Shown here piece by piece: positions 1 through 7,218 of a DNA stretch of 64,000 bases. A program made the translations under genes and the position numbers. How positions within the stretch are numbered: position 1 is the stretch's first letter; every line of letters begins with the position of its first letter. Origin of the DNA: Nocardioides sp. zg-DK7169 (GTDB lineage: Bacteria; Actinomycetota; Actinomycetes; Propionibacteriales; Nocardioidaceae); assembly GCF_013155365.1 (NCBI RefSeq), contig NZ_JABJRA010000010.1, forward strand, positions 62,001 through 126,000, given 5' to 3'. The notes below the pieces were generated by a model. The model saw nothing but the letters and a program-made list of their open reading frames with translations, had not been told where the DNA came from and did no database searches.

Positions 1-419
1 CCCGGGGTGAGCCCGGCGACCATGAAGAGGTTCGACCACACCGTGCAGGCCACCTCGGGCAGCGCCGCCGCGGTCACCAGGTCGATGCCGGCGGGCACCG
101 GCATCAGCTGCCCCGCCGGGACGGCGACCAGCTCGGCGTACCCGCCGCCGGCGAGCAGCGCGCACACCTCGTCGCCGACGTGCCAGCCCTCGACGCCCTC
201 GCCGAGCGCGGCCACCCGGCCGCTGCACTCCAGGCCGATGATGTCCGAGGCGCCCGGCGGCGGCGGGTAGTGGCCCTGGCGCTGGAGGGTGTCGGCGCGG
301 TTCACCGCCGTCGCCACGACCTCGACCAGCACCTCGCCGGGGCCCGCGACCGGGTCGGGGACCTCCCTGACCGACAGGACCTCGGGACCACCATTGGCCT
401 TCGCCACCACAGCACGCAT
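1..419 (-). CDS. NAD(P)H:quinone oxidoreductase, zinc-type dehydrogenase family (partial)
   Basis: This is the N-terminal ~139 residues of a medium-chain dehydrogenase of the quinone-oxidoreductase type; the rest lies outside the window. It opens MRAVVAKANGGPEVLSVREV and continues with the GroES-like segment VNRADTLQRQGHYPPPPG and GLECSGRVAALGEGV, which are characteristic of NADPH:quinone reductases (QOR/PIG3 group) rather than of zinc alcohol dehydrogenases. The family reduces quinones or enones with NADPH in the cytosol. The ATG at 419 follows a TAGGGT element with a 6-nt gap on the minus strand, suggesting a leaderless transcript. The cofactor-binding half is not visible, so substrate cannot be inferred. 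Confidence 0.85.
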   Translation of the reverse strand, partial: MRAVVAKANGGPEVLSVREVPDPVAGPGEVLVEVVATAVNRADTLQRQGHYPPPPGASDIIGLECSGRVAALGEGVEGWHVGDEVCALLAGGGYAELVAVPAGQLMPVPAGIDLVTAAALPEVACTVWSNLFMVAGLTP

Positions 420-468
420 GGCCCCACCCTAGGGACCCCCGGTCCGCCCCCAGGGACCCCCGGTCCGC

Positions 469-795
469 TCAGCGCTCGAAGGCCTCGCCGACGTGGTCCA
501 CCCCGCTGTCGTCGGGGATCGGGTCGTCGACGTCGTCGGGGTCCTTCGCGCCGGCGGGACGCTGCCAGCTCTCGGCCAGCACCTGGGCGCGGGCGGCGAG
601 CGCCTCGACGCCCTCCTGGCCGGCCCCCTGGCGCCCGGCGGCGAGCCCCAGCAGGTACGACGTGACCGGCGCGGCGGGCCGCTCGACCGCGTGCGCGACG
701 ACGCGGGCCAGGTCGAGCACCAGGCCCTCGTCGATGTCGGCCTCGTCGAGGTCGAGGATGTCGCAGAGCTCGTCGATCCAGTCGTGCAGGTTCAC
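469..795 (-). CDS. DUF6457 domain protein linked to molybdenum cofactor gene
   Basis: A 108-residue acidic protein starting VNLHDWIDELCDILDLDEADIDEGLVLDLARVVAHAVERPAAPVTSYLLGLAAG, the form typical of DUF6457 proteins. No catalytic motif is visible. I chose the GTG at 795 because homology-like sequence begins there; an extension to 855 adds only low-complexity residues. It lies 66 bp downstream of the MobA-like gene in the same orientation, and in actinobacteria DUF6457 is often coded beside, or fused to, molybdopterin-guanine dinucleotide genes, so an accessory role in Mo-cofactor maturation is a reasonable inference. The C-terminus (DDVDDPIPDDSGVDH) is Asp-rich. Confidence 0.8.
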   Translation of the reverse strand: MNLHDWIDELCDILDLDEADIDEGLVLDLARVVAHAVERPAAPVTSYLLGLAAGRQGAGQEGVEALAARAQVLAESWQRPAGAKDPDDVDDPIPDDSGVDHVGEAFER

Positions 796-861
796 GCCCC
801 CACCTTCGCCGCCGACCGCGGCGTGTCGCAAGCCCGGCCCCGGACTCACAGGCACCGCGGG

Positions 862-1455
862 TCACCTCGGCGGCAGGTCCGCCCAGGTGTCGATGTCGTG
901 GTGCTCCTGGCCGACGGCGGGCACCCCTGCGAGGTCGAGCGGGGCCAGCAGCCGGTGCAGCGCCATCCCGTGCTCCTCGCCCGGCGGCGGTCGTACGCCG
1001 CCCAGGGCCGCGGTGGACAGCACCAGCGCCAGGTGGCCGCGCCCGGTGTCGTCGACCAGCCGGGCGCCGTCGCGCTCGCCGACCCCGGCGCGCAGCCGGG
1101 CGAGGGTGCCCGCGTCGACCGCCGGCATGTCCACCGCCAGGACCGCCAGGAGCGGCGGCAGCCCGCCGACCGTCTCGCCCATCTCGCCCAGCGCGTCGAG
1201 CCCCGCGAACAGGCCCGCGACCGGGCCGCCGTACGCCGGCTCCTCGCGGCAGAACCGCACCGCGCGCGCCGTGGGGACCGGGTCGCCCACGACCACGACC
1301 GGCTCGGCGTCGCGCAGCGCGTCCAGGGCCCGGTCGACCAGGGTGCGGCCGTGGACCTGGAGGGTCGCCTTGGCCACGCCGCCCAGGCGCGCGCCCCGGC
1401 CGCCGGCGAGCAGCACGGCGCACAGTTCCGCTGCGGAGGCGTCGTCGAGGGGCAC
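862..1455 (-). CDS. mobA: MobA-like molybdenum cofactor guanylyltransferase
   Basis: A 197-residue nucleotidyltransferase that probably attaches GMP to molybdopterin to make the guanine dinucleotide cofactor. The N-terminal signature LLAGGRGARLGGVAKATLQVHGRTL is the nucleotide-binding LxAGG...GxxK motif of MobA/NTP transferases (about residues 14-38), and LAVDMPAVDAGTLARL supplies the metal-binding Asp of the family. The length fits MobA (about 190-200 residues). The start was set at the GTG at 1455; upstream codons have no family similarity. It is followed by the DUF6457 gene. A broader NTP-transferase role (for example CofC- or MocA-like) cannot be excluded. Confidence 0.8.
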   Translation of the reverse strand: MPLDDASAAELCAVLLAGGRGARLGGVAKATLQVHGRTLVDRALDALRDAEPVVVVGDPVPTARAVRFCREEPAYGGPVAGLFAGLDALGEMGETVGGLPPLLAVLAVDMPAVDAGTLARLRAGVGERDGARLVDDTGRGHLALVLSTAALGGVRPPPGEEHGMALHRLLAPLDLAGVPAVGQEHHDIDTWADLPPR

Positions 1456-1516
1456 GCCGGAAGTCTCCCACCGCCGTCCACCCCGGCCGGGCGCACGGAG
1501 ATGGCACGCTGGGGTG

Positions 1517-2311
1517 GTGACCAGCACCCTGAGCATCGCCCTCGTCCAGGTGGCCTCCGCATTGGAGCCCGACGTCAACCGGGCCCGGCTCGGTGAGCTC
1601 GTGGGGGAGGCGGTGACGTGCGCCGGCGAGCACGGCCCGGTGGAGCTGGTGGTGCTGCCCGAGGCGTTCGCCCGCGACTTCGGCAAGCCCGGCTCCGACG
1701 TGAGCGGGTACGCCGAGCCGCTCGACGGGCCGTTCGCGACCGCGGTCGGCGAGGCCGCCCGCGAGCACCGCACCAGCGTGGTCGCGGGCATGTTCGAGAC
1801 CGGCGAGGACCCCGCGCGGCCCTTCAACACCCTGGTCCTGCGCGGCGCGGCCCGCGCGGACTACCGCAAGATCCACCTCTACGACTCCTTCGGCTACCGC
1901 GAGTCCGACCGGCTCACCGCGGGCCCGCCGGCTCCCTGCGTGGTCGCCGTCGGCGGCTGGCGGGTCGGGCTGATGACCTGCTACGACCTGCGCTTCCCCG
2001 AGCTGGCGCGGGCGCTGGTCGACGCGGGCGCCGAGGTGATCGTGGTCCCCGCCGCCTGGGTCGCGGGACCGCGCAAGGTCGACCACTGGCGCACCCTGCT
2101 GCGCGCCCGGGCGATCGAGAACACCGTCTTCGTGGCCGCCGCGGGGCAGCCCGGGCCGCGCTACAGTGGCCACTCGGCGGTGATCGACCCGCTCGGCGAC
2201 GTGCTCGCCGAGGCCGGCGAGGGCCCGGCCGTGCTGGCCGTGACCCTGGACCGCGAGGTGCTCGAGGAGGCGCGGCGTACCAACCCGTCCCTGGCCAATC
2301 GGCGTCTGTAA
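1517..2311 (+). CDS. Carbon-nitrogen hydrolase (nitrilase/omega-amidase family)
   Basis: A 264-residue cytosolic amidohydrolase. All three catalytic residues of the nitrilase superfamily are visible: Glu in VVLPEAFARDF, Lys in ADYRKIHLYDSFGYRES and Cys in LMTCYDLRFPE. The YRKIHLYD and TCYDLRFPE forms are typical of the Nit/omega-amidase branch that hydrolyses deaminated glutathione or alpha-ketoglutaramate-like amides, although the true substrate is not shown by sequence. Two adjacent GTG codons (1514, 1517) could start it; 1517 is chosen because a CACGCT element ends 6 nt before it. It runs divergently from the MobA-like gene and ends 11 bp before the next gene. Confidence 0.85.
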   Translation: MTSTLSIALVQVASALEPDVNRARLGELVGEAVTCAGEHGPVELVVLPEAFARDFGKPGSDVSGYAEPLDGPFATAVGEAAREHRTSVVAGMFETGEDPARPFNTLVLRGAARADYRKIHLYDSFGYRESDRLTAGPPAPCVVAVGGWRVGLMTCYDLRFPELARALVDAGAEVIVVPAAWVAGPRKVDHWRTLLRARAIENTVFVAAAGQPGPRYSGHSAVIDPLGDVLAEAGEGPAVLAVTLDREVLEEARRTNPSLANRRL

Positions 2312-2322
2312 CCTTTCTGCCC

Positions 2323-3450
2323 ATGTCCCGAGCCGCTCCCCGCCGTCGCGCCGAGCAGCCCCGGAGGCGCCTGCGGCGCACCGGACCCGGGGCCGCCGAG
2401 CGGACCGGCCGGGGCCGCGGGGCCCGTCCGCACGAGGGCGCGGTCGGCACGGCGCTGGACGCCGCGATGGAGACGACCGTCGGCGACACCCGGCTGCCGG
2501 TCGGGGTCTGGGCGGTCGCCGTCCTGACCGGACTCGGCCTGCTCGTCGCCGGCACGGTCCCCGTCGGGCCCGCGATCCTCGGCGAGATCGGGGCCGTGCT
2601 CGTCGCGACGGCGTACACCTGGGCGCTCGCGGCGCGCACCGGCGGCCGCCCGATCGTGTTCGGCACCCTCGCCCTGCTCGTGGGCGTGGTGGTGCTGGTG
2701 CTCGACGAGGACTACCTGCGCACCGGCGCGGCTGTGCTGACCTGCGCGGTCTCCGCGGTGCTGGGCGTGATGGTCACGACGCCCACCCGGCGGTTCTTCG
2801 AGGCCGCGCGCGAGTGCACCTACGCGGTGCTCGTCGCCGCGGTCGGTGCACTGGCGACCGTCGCCTTCGAGCCCTCGATCACCCTGCTGCGCTTCGAGTA
2901 CGTCACCCTCGCGCTGGCGCTCGGCGGCGCCTTCGCGCTCGTCTACCGCCTCGGCGCCGGGCTGCACGGCCTCGGGCGCCGCGGTGCCGCGACCGTCGCG
3001 ATCGGGGCGGTGCTGCTCGCCGTGACGCTGGCGTACGCCGAGCTGCTGCGCCGTTACGGCGCCTCCGGGCTGATCGAGTCGATGCTCGACGGCGTGCGCT
3101 GGAGCCGGGACAACCTGGGCGCCTTCCCGCGGCCGCTGGAGACGGTGCTGGGCATCCCCGCGCTGGCCTGGGGCTGCCACATGCGCGCCCGGCGCCGCCA
3201 GGGCTGGTGGGTCTGCGCCTTCGGCGTCGCGGCCACCGTCCCCGTCGCGAACGCGCTGATGAACCCCGCCACGACCTACCTCGAGGCCGGGCTGTCGGTC
3301 ACCTACGGACTGCTCGTCGGCCTGGTCCTGGGCTACCTGGTGATCCGGGCCGACCTGGCCCTCACCGGACCCCGGGGCCGTCGCGCCCGTCGGGCCGAGG
3401 AGGCCACCGCGGGGCGGCCGGAGCCGGCCCGCACCAGCCCCCTGCTGTGA
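2323..3450 (+). CDS. Multi-pass membrane protein of unknown function
   Basis: A 375-residue integral membrane protein. The first ~40 residues are very Arg-rich (SRAAPRRRAEQPRRRLRRTG), then about nine or ten hydrophobic segments follow, e.g. VGVWAVAVLTGLGLLVAG, FGTLALLVGVVVLVL, YAVLVAAVGALATVAF, ALALGGAFALVYRLG, ATVAIGAVLLAVTLAY and a final SVTYGLLVGLVLGYLVI before an Arg-rich cytoplasmic tail. I recognise no family motif. It sits 11 bp after the nitrilase-family gene on the same strand and 39 bp before the biotin carrier gene, so co-transcription with the former is possible. Confidence 0.75.
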   Translation: MSRAAPRRRAEQPRRRLRRTGPGAAERTGRGRGARPHEGAVGTALDAAMETTVGDTRLPVGVWAVAVLTGLGLLVAGTVPVGPAILGEIGAVLVATAYTWALAARTGGRPIVFGTLALLVGVVVLVLDEDYLRTGAAVLTCAVSAVLGVMVTTPTRRFFEAARECTYAVLVAAVGALATVAFEPSITLLRFEYVTLALALGGAFALVYRLGAGLHGLGRRGAATVAIGAVLLAVTLAYAELLRRYGASGLIESMLDGVRWSRDNLGAFPRPLETVLGIPALAWGCHMRARRRQGWWVCAFGVAATVPVANALMNPATTYLEAGLSVTYGLLVGLVLGYLVIRADLALTGPRGRRARRAEEATAGRPEPARTSPLL

Positions 3451-3476
3451 GTGCGGGAGTACCCGGAAGTAACGGC

Positions 3477-3482
3477 TAGGTT
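3477..3482 (+). promoter_or_regulatory. Probable -10 element (TAGGTT) for a leaderless gene
   Basis: TAGGTT ends 7 nt before the ATG at 3490, the spacing expected if transcription starts at the start codon. The identical hexamer and spacing occur before pntAA (51076-51081). Confidence 0.5.
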
Positions 3483-3489
3483 CGCCGTT

Positions 3490-3717
3490 ATGGCACGCGA
3501 ACAGCTGACCGAGATCGTCGCCGAGATGGTGGCCAACGTCCTCACCGTGAACGTCGCGGCGGGCGACCGGATCGAGGCCGGCGACTCCGTGGTGCTCCTG
3601 GAGTCGATGAAGATGGAGATCCCGGTGCTCGTCGAGGCGCCCGGCACCGTGGTCGCCGTGAAAGTCGCACCCGGCGACGTCGTCCAGGAGGGCGACGTGC
3701 TGGTGCAGCTGCGCTGA
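3490..3717 (+). CDS. Small biotin/lipoyl-attachment carrier protein
   Basis: A 75-residue stand-alone biotinyl domain. The consensus biotinylation motif is present as LLESMKMEIPV, with Lys41 the expected attachment site, followed by GTVVAVKVAPGDVVQEGDVLVQL that closes the barrel. Such free-standing carriers in actinobacteria act with acyl-CoA carboxylases or as spare biotin acceptors; no carboxylase gene is in the window. The ATG at 3490 is preferred over an upstream start at 3451 because the biotinyl fold begins just after it and a TAGGTT promoter element lies between the two. Confidence 0.9.
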   Translation: MAREQLTEIVAEMVANVLTVNVAAGDRIEAGDSVVLLESMKMEIPVLVEAPGTVVAVKVAPGDVVQEGDVLVQLR

Positions 3718-3726
3718 GTCGCCGGG

Positions 3727-3751
3727 CTCCCGGGGGCCGCTGGGCCGGGAG
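3727..3751. terminator. Possible terminator between carrier gene and tRNA-Ser
   Basis: CTCCCGG (3727-3733) pairs perfectly with CCGGGAG (3745-3751) across an 11-nt loop. It lies just after the carrier stop and just 3' of the tRNA on the other strand, so it could serve either. No T-run follows. Confidence 0.35.
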
Positions 3752-3770
3752 ACCGGGGGCGCGGGCCGAC

Positions 3771-3858
3771 TGGCAGAGGGGGCGGGATTCGAACCCGCGG
3801 TGGGTCTCCCCACGACCGCTTTCAAGGCGGTTCCGATAGGCCACTCCGGCACCCCTCC
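3771..3858 (-). tRNA. tRNA-Ser (anticodon UGA)
   Basis: On the minus strand the sequence folds as a class II tRNA: acceptor GGAGGGG, anticodon arm ACCGC-CTTGAAA-GCGGT (anticodon TGA), a long variable arm, a T arm GCGGG-TTCGAAT-CCCGC and an encoded CCA (3773-3771). The acceptor 3' strand reads CCCCTCT, so position 1:72 would be a G-U wobble instead of the usual G-C. Confidence 0.95.
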
Positions 3859-3980
3859 ACGCGGGTCCCGCAGGACCGCGCCAGCAGAGTCTAGGCGGTG
3901 CTCGCCCCGGTGGTGGCCCGAGCCGGGCAGGCCCGGCACGGATTGGCGGGCCGACGTGCACGAGGGGGAGAATCGGGGCC

Positions 3981-4457
3981 ATGACCGCCCCCGCCGAGCA
4001 GCAGTCCCCGACGTACTACCGGATGAACCCGGCGCTGGTCGCCCGCCTCGTGGGGCTCGGTGTGGTCGCCCTCGCGCTCCTCGTCCTGCTGGCGACGGTG
4101 CTCGTCGCGATCGCGGACCTGTCGACGGCCGTGCTCCTCGCCGTCGTGCTCGTCGGCGCCGTCGCCCTCGGCGGGACCGCGTGGTGGCTGCGCTCGCGCG
4201 CCTACGTGCTGCGCTGCGACGAGACCGGCTACCGGGTGCGCCTGATCCGCGGCGCCGGCGCCCACGAGGCCGGGTGGCGCGACGTGCAGGACGCCGTCGC
4301 GGCGAGCCCGCGCGGCCTGCCGTGCGTCGTGCTGCGCCTGCGCGACGGCCGTACGACGACGATCCCCGTCGGCGCCCTCGCCGTGGACCGCGAGGCGTTC
4401 GTGCACGAGCTGCGCGAGCACCTCCAGCGCGGCCAGGGCCACCGCCCGCTCGTCTGA
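3981..4457 (+). CDS. Small membrane protein with PH-like C-terminal domain
   Basis: A 158-residue protein with two hydrophobic helices near residues 20-45 (LVARLVGLGVVALALLVLLATVLVAIA) and 48-70 (VLLAVVLVGAVALGGTAWWL), followed by a soluble ~85-residue domain. The pattern YVLRCDETGYRVRLIRG...AGWRDVQDAVA...VVLRLRDGRTTTIPVGAL resembles bacterial PH-like domains that follow a membrane hairpin. No enzymatic motif is visible. It lies alone between two tRNA-Ser genes. Confidence 0.75.
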   Translation: MTAPAEQQSPTYYRMNPALVARLVGLGVVALALLVLLATVLVAIADLSTAVLLAVVLVGAVALGGTAWWLRSRAYVLRCDETGYRVRLIRGAGAHEAGWRDVQDAVAASPRGLPCVVLRLRDGRTTTIPVGALAVDREAFVHELREHLQRGQGHRPLV

Positions 4458-4569
4458 GGAGCGCCGCCGGAGAGCTGGTCCGCGGCGGCTCGGCGGCCGG
4501 TCGACGTGCCGATCGGCGGGCTGATTGGTCGTGGCAGGCCCGGGCCGGGTAGCCTGTGGCCGCTGTCGG

Positions 4570-4660
4570 GGAGGCGTCGCCTAGTCCGGTCTATGGCGCC
4601 CGCCTGCTAAGCGGGTTTGGGGCTAAAACCCCATCGAGGGTTCAAATCCCTCCGCCTCCG
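4570..4660 (+). tRNA. tRNA-Ser (anticodon GCU)
   Basis: A class II tRNA with acceptor GGAGGCG pairing with CGCCTCC (4653-4659), anticodon stem CCGCC/..GCGGG around GCT, a long variable arm and a T loop TTCAAAT. The discriminator G is followed by CAG, so CCA is not encoded, unlike the other two tRNA-Ser genes in the window. Confidence 0.95.
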
Positions 4661-4668
4661 CAGCAGGT

Positions 4669-4694
4669 CGGCCCCTCTCGATCGAGAGGGGCCG
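4669..4694 (+). terminator. Terminator of tRNA-Ser(GCU)
   Basis: CGGCCCCTCTCG (4669-4680) and CGAGAGGGGCCG (4683-4694) form a perfect 12-bp stem with a minimal loop, starting 8 nt after the tRNA; a short ATTT follows at about 4701. Confidence 0.7.
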
Positions 4695-4901
4695 ATCGCC
4701 ATTTCCGGGCCGCTCCGGCCCGGCTTCCTCCCCGCGACTCCCCGGGACCGGGCGGGTCCGGTTGCAGCATCGCGCAATGCAGGTTCCTGAGGCAGCGCGT
4801 CGCGTGGGTGTCCGCGCGCCGCGCCCCACACTGATCGCGCGGGCGCCCGCCCGCCACTCTCCCCCCGAGACGTGGACCCCCTGCACCAGATGAGGTCTCC
4901 C

Positions 4902-5048
4902 ATGAAGCTCCTCCGCACGCTCGCCGTCACCCTCGCTGCCACCGGCCTCTCGGTCGGCATGCTCTCCCTGACCGCTCCGGCCGCCCAGGCCGACACCAGC
5001 TGGGGCTGCGGTGGCCTGTGCCGCGTCGCCCCGGGCGGCGGCCGCTGA
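4902..5048 (+). CDS. Very small secreted peptide with CGGLC motif
   Basis: A 48-codon gene. The product has a textbook Sec signal peptide (MKLLRTLAVTLAATGLSVGM then a hydrophobic stretch ending TAPAAQA) with predicted cleavage after residue 30, leaving the 18-residue mature peptide DTSWGCGGLCRVAPGGGR. Two cysteines in CGGLC could form a disulfide or bind metal. A GAGG element at 4892-4895 sits about 6 nt before the ATG at 4902; an in-frame ATG at 4890 is an alternative but lacks a ribosome site. A strong hairpin terminator follows 89 bp later. It stands alone between a tRNA and a regulator gene. I do not recognise a characterised family; a signalling, toxin or structural role is unknown. Confidence 0.7.
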   Translation: MKLLRTLAVTLAATGLSVGMLSLTAPAAQADTSWGCGGLCRVAPGGGR

Positions 5049-5136
5049 GGCCACCGCCAGGGCGGGACCGGGACCTGTCCGCCCCCCCACGGACAACGTC
5101 TCGCCGCAACCTCCCTTCGCGGCCCGTCCTCTCATG

Positions 5137-5174
5137 ACGAGGGCGACGACCCCCTCCCGGGTCGTCGCCCTCGT
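5137..5174. terminator. Bidirectional terminator
   Basis: A perfect 16-bp inverted repeat (5137-5152 with 5159-5174) around the 6-nt loop CCTCCC. It lies between the secreted-peptide gene on the plus strand and the regulator gene on the minus strand, whose stop is 25 bp away, so it can end both transcripts. Confidence 0.8.
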
Positions 5175-5198
5175 TGCGTGTCGGGGGTGAGGCGAGCC

Positions 5199-6224
5199 TC
5201 AGCGCGCGGGGTCGTCGAGGTCCGGGGCGTCCGGGCCGGAGACCGTCTGGCGCCCCATCCGGTAGCCGAGCTGGAAGCGGGTCTGGGCGTCGTGCTCGTC
5301 CTTGAGGTCGGCGACGTAGCCGGCGTACGTGCGGGGGCTGACGCCGAGGCGCTTGGCGCTGACGGCGTCGGGGTGCCCGGCGATCAGCATCCGGATGGTC
5401 ATCGCCCGCTGCTCCGAGGCGATGTCGGCGAGCGTCGTGGACTCGGCGTTGCCGAAGGACCGGCCGCGCTCCCAGGTGCGCTCGAAGATGTCGACGAGGT
5501 AGGCCACCACCGCCGGCTCGCGGACCACGACCGCGGTGGCGAGGTCGTCGCTGGCCGGGATGACCGCGACCCGGCGGTCGCAGACGATCATCCGGTTGAA
5601 GAACTCATCGAGGGTGCGGACCTCGGCGCCGCGGCGGGTGACCGCGTCGACGTAGCGCCGGGTGACGGCGCTGCGGCGGGCGCTGTGCTGGTACAGCGTG
5701 CGCATCCGCGCCCCGCGCTCCAGCATCGCGGTGTCGCGCAGGGCGGCGGCGGCGAGCGCCTGGGCGTCGCGACCGGCCTGCGGCTGGGCGGTGAGCACCT
5801 CCTGCTCGCACTCGTCCACCAGCTCGGCGAGGAAGGCGCCGATGGCGGCCTCGCGCAGGTAGGTGAACGGGCCGCGCTCGCTGGTCGCCGGGGCGCGTCG
5901 CCAGGTGTGGCTCAGCGTCGCGAAGACGCGCGACCACTCGGCGGACTCCTGCAGCAGCCGGGCGCCCTCCTGGCTCAGCGGCGAGACCACCCGGGTGAGC
6001 CCGGCGGACGGGTCCTGCGGCACCCATCGGGCGTCACCCTCGTCGAGGCTGTCCAGGCGCAGCAGGCCGAGGTCGACCAGGAGGTCGAACGCCGCGCGCT
6101 CGGCGCCGTCAGGGGAGATGCGGGGGTCGTCGACCTGGATCCCCCCGCGCGCGAGCGCCGCGTCGTACAGATGGGCGGCGGCGTCCTCGAGCAGTGCGCG
6201 CTGCTCCGGACCGAAGCTGGTCAA
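5199..6224 (-). CDS. Helix-turn-helix transcriptional regulator (LuxR-type C-terminal domain)
   Basis: A regulator of about 341 residues. The central part (TLDEFFNRMIVCDRRVAVIPASDDLATAVVVREPAVVAYLVDIFERTW) resembles the PLD/TrmB-like sensor region of actinobacterial LuxR-type regulators, and the C-terminus has the HTH MLIAGHPDAVSAKRLGVSPRTYAGYVADL (about residues 285-315), expected to bind DNA. No ligand can be named. I chose the TTG at 6224 because GAGAGGG precedes it by 6 nt; an ATG at 6275 (MTAGGVEP) is the main alternative but has no ribosome site. It is divergent from tRNA-Arg. Confidence 0.75.
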   Translation of the reverse strand: MTSFGPEQRALLEDAAAHLYDAALARGGIQVDDPRISPDGAERAAFDLLVDLGLLRLDSLDEGDARWVPQDPSAGLTRVVSPLSQEGARLLQESAEWSRVFATLSHTWRRAPATSERGPFTYLREAAIGAFLAELVDECEQEVLTAQPQAGRDAQALAAAALRDTAMLERGARMRTLYQHSARRSAVTRRYVDAVTRRGAEVRTLDEFFNRMIVCDRRVAVIPASDDLATAVVVREPAVVAYLVDIFERTWERGRSFGNAESTTLADIASEQRAMTIRMLIAGHPDAVSAKRLGVSPRTYAGYVADLKDEHDAQTRFQLGYRMGRQTVSGPDAPDLDDPAR

Positions 6225-6326
6225 CCGGTTCCCTCTCGGCAGGTTCCTCGACGGTTCCACACCCCCCGCGGTCATCGTCGCACAGCGACCCGGACGCCCG
6301 ATTTCGTCCTCGCCGAGACCGTCGGC

Positions 6327-6332
6327 TATTGT
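6327..6332 (+). promoter_or_regulatory. Probable -10 element of tRNA-Arg
   Basis: TATTGT lies 28 nt before the mature tRNA-Arg 5' end, a suitable place for a -10 box of the tRNA transcript. A clear -35 is not visible. Confidence 0.4.
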
Positions 6333-6360
6333 CTTCTTGTCGCTCAGCAATGAGAGACGG

Positions 6361-6433
6361 GCGCCTGTAGCTCAACGGATAGAGCATCTGACTACGGATC
6401 AGAAGGTTTGGGGTTCGAATCCCTACAGGCGCG
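6361..6433 (+). tRNA. tRNA-Arg (anticodon ACG)
   Basis: Acceptor GCGCCTG pairs with CAGGCGC (6426-6432); anticodon arm TCTGA-CTACGGA-TCAGA gives ACG (read as ICG after deamination by TadA, whose gene lies at 55448). The T arm carries GGTTCGAATCC-type sequence. CCA is not encoded. Confidence 0.95.
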
Positions 6434-6441
6434 CAGGACAC

Positions 6442-6472
6442 GGAAGCCCCAGGTCATCGACCTGGGGCTTCC
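6442..6472 (+). terminator. Terminator of tRNA-Arg
   Basis: A perfect 14-bp inverted repeat, GGAAGCCCCAGGTC (6442-6455) with its complement at 6459-6472, loop ATC, followed by GCCATTT. Confidence 0.75.
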
Positions 6473-6521
6473 GCCATTTCCGGCCCCATCGCCATGGTGC
6501 GTGCGCGGGACGGGGCGAGGG

Positions 6522-6537
6522 TGTACCAGTTGGTACA
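6522..6537. promoter_or_regulatory. Palindromic operator, probably for the TetR of this operon
   Basis: TGTACCA-GT-TGGTACA is a perfect 16-bp palindrome 73 bp before the first gene of the DUF2867/SRPBCC/TetR operon. Size and place fit a TetR-family autoregulatory operator. Binding is inferred. Confidence 0.6.
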
Positions 6538-6609
6538 TTGGCGGGGAGGGGCTCGACCGACGGGCCACCTGCTCGACCACCGCACGGGGCGAACGATCGG
6601 CGGACCGAC

Positions 6610-7218
6610 ATGCGACTCCCCGCTGCCACCCATCACGACCAGTCGTGGGTCATCCACGCGGTCACGCCCGACTTCGAGGTCGAGGACGTGTGGTCGCTCC
6701 GCGCGCAGGACCCACGCGCGGACTTCGCCTCCCTCGTCGAGGCGTTCGTCGACGACGACTTCCCCGACAGCGCGCCGCGCGCCGTACGCCTGCTGTGGCA
6801 TGCGCGCTGGGTGATCGGGCAGGCCCTGCGCTGGGACCGCCCCGACGACGGGCTCGGGGAGCGGGTGACCTCCCTGCGCGAGCGCCTCCCCGCGGAGCTG
6901 CGGCACGCGCCGCCCCGGCATGGGCTCGACGGCGTGCCGTTCAGCACGCTCTACGAGACCGACGAGGAGTGGGCGCTCGAGCTGGCCAACCGCACGGTCC
7001 ACGCCGTCCTGCACCTCGGCTGGGTGCCGGACGGGGAGGGCGGCGGCCGCGGCCAGATGGCGGTGCTCGTGCGCCCCAACGGCCTGCTGGGCCGCGGCTA
7101 CCTCGCGGCCATCAAGCCGTTGCGCCACCGGATCGTCTACCCGGCACTGCTGCGCGGTCTCGAGCGTCGGTGGCTCGCCGCCAGCGCCCGGCGCGCCGAC
7201 GAGCGGAGCGCGACATGA
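6610..7218 (+). CDS. DUF2867 domain protein
   Basis: A 202-residue protein that matches the DUF2867 pattern: an N-terminal WVIHAVTPDFEVEDVWSLR and a C-terminal segment with the family's VLVRPNGLLGRGYLAAIKPLRHRIVYPALLRGLERRW. DUF2867 proteins are thought to have an SRPBCC-like ligand-binding fold; no enzymatic activity is established. It is the first gene of a three-gene operon in which the next gene encodes a second SRPBCC-type protein and the third a TetR regulator, so a small-molecule binding or modification role is likely. Its stop overlaps the next start (ATGA). Confidence 0.85.
   Translation: MRLPAATHHDQSWVIHAVTPDFEVEDVWSLRAQDPRADFASLVEAFVDDDFPDSAPRAVRLLWHARWVIGQALRWDRPDDGLGERVTSLRERLPAELRHAPPRHGLDGVPFSTLYETDEEWALELANRTVHAVLHLGWVPDGEGGGRGQMAVLVRPNGLLGRGYLAAIKPLRHRIVYPALLRGLERRWLAASARRADERSAT

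Noticed and set aside
302..2173. Long minus-strand frame through the MobA region
   Set aside because: MobA, DUF6457 and the nitrilase-family gene explain the DNA in other frames; the product is Arg/Gly/Pro low complexity.
6361..6433. tRNA-Arg as an attachment site for an integrated element
   Set aside because: No integrase and no second copy of the tRNA 3' end is seen nearby; the following genes have native composition.
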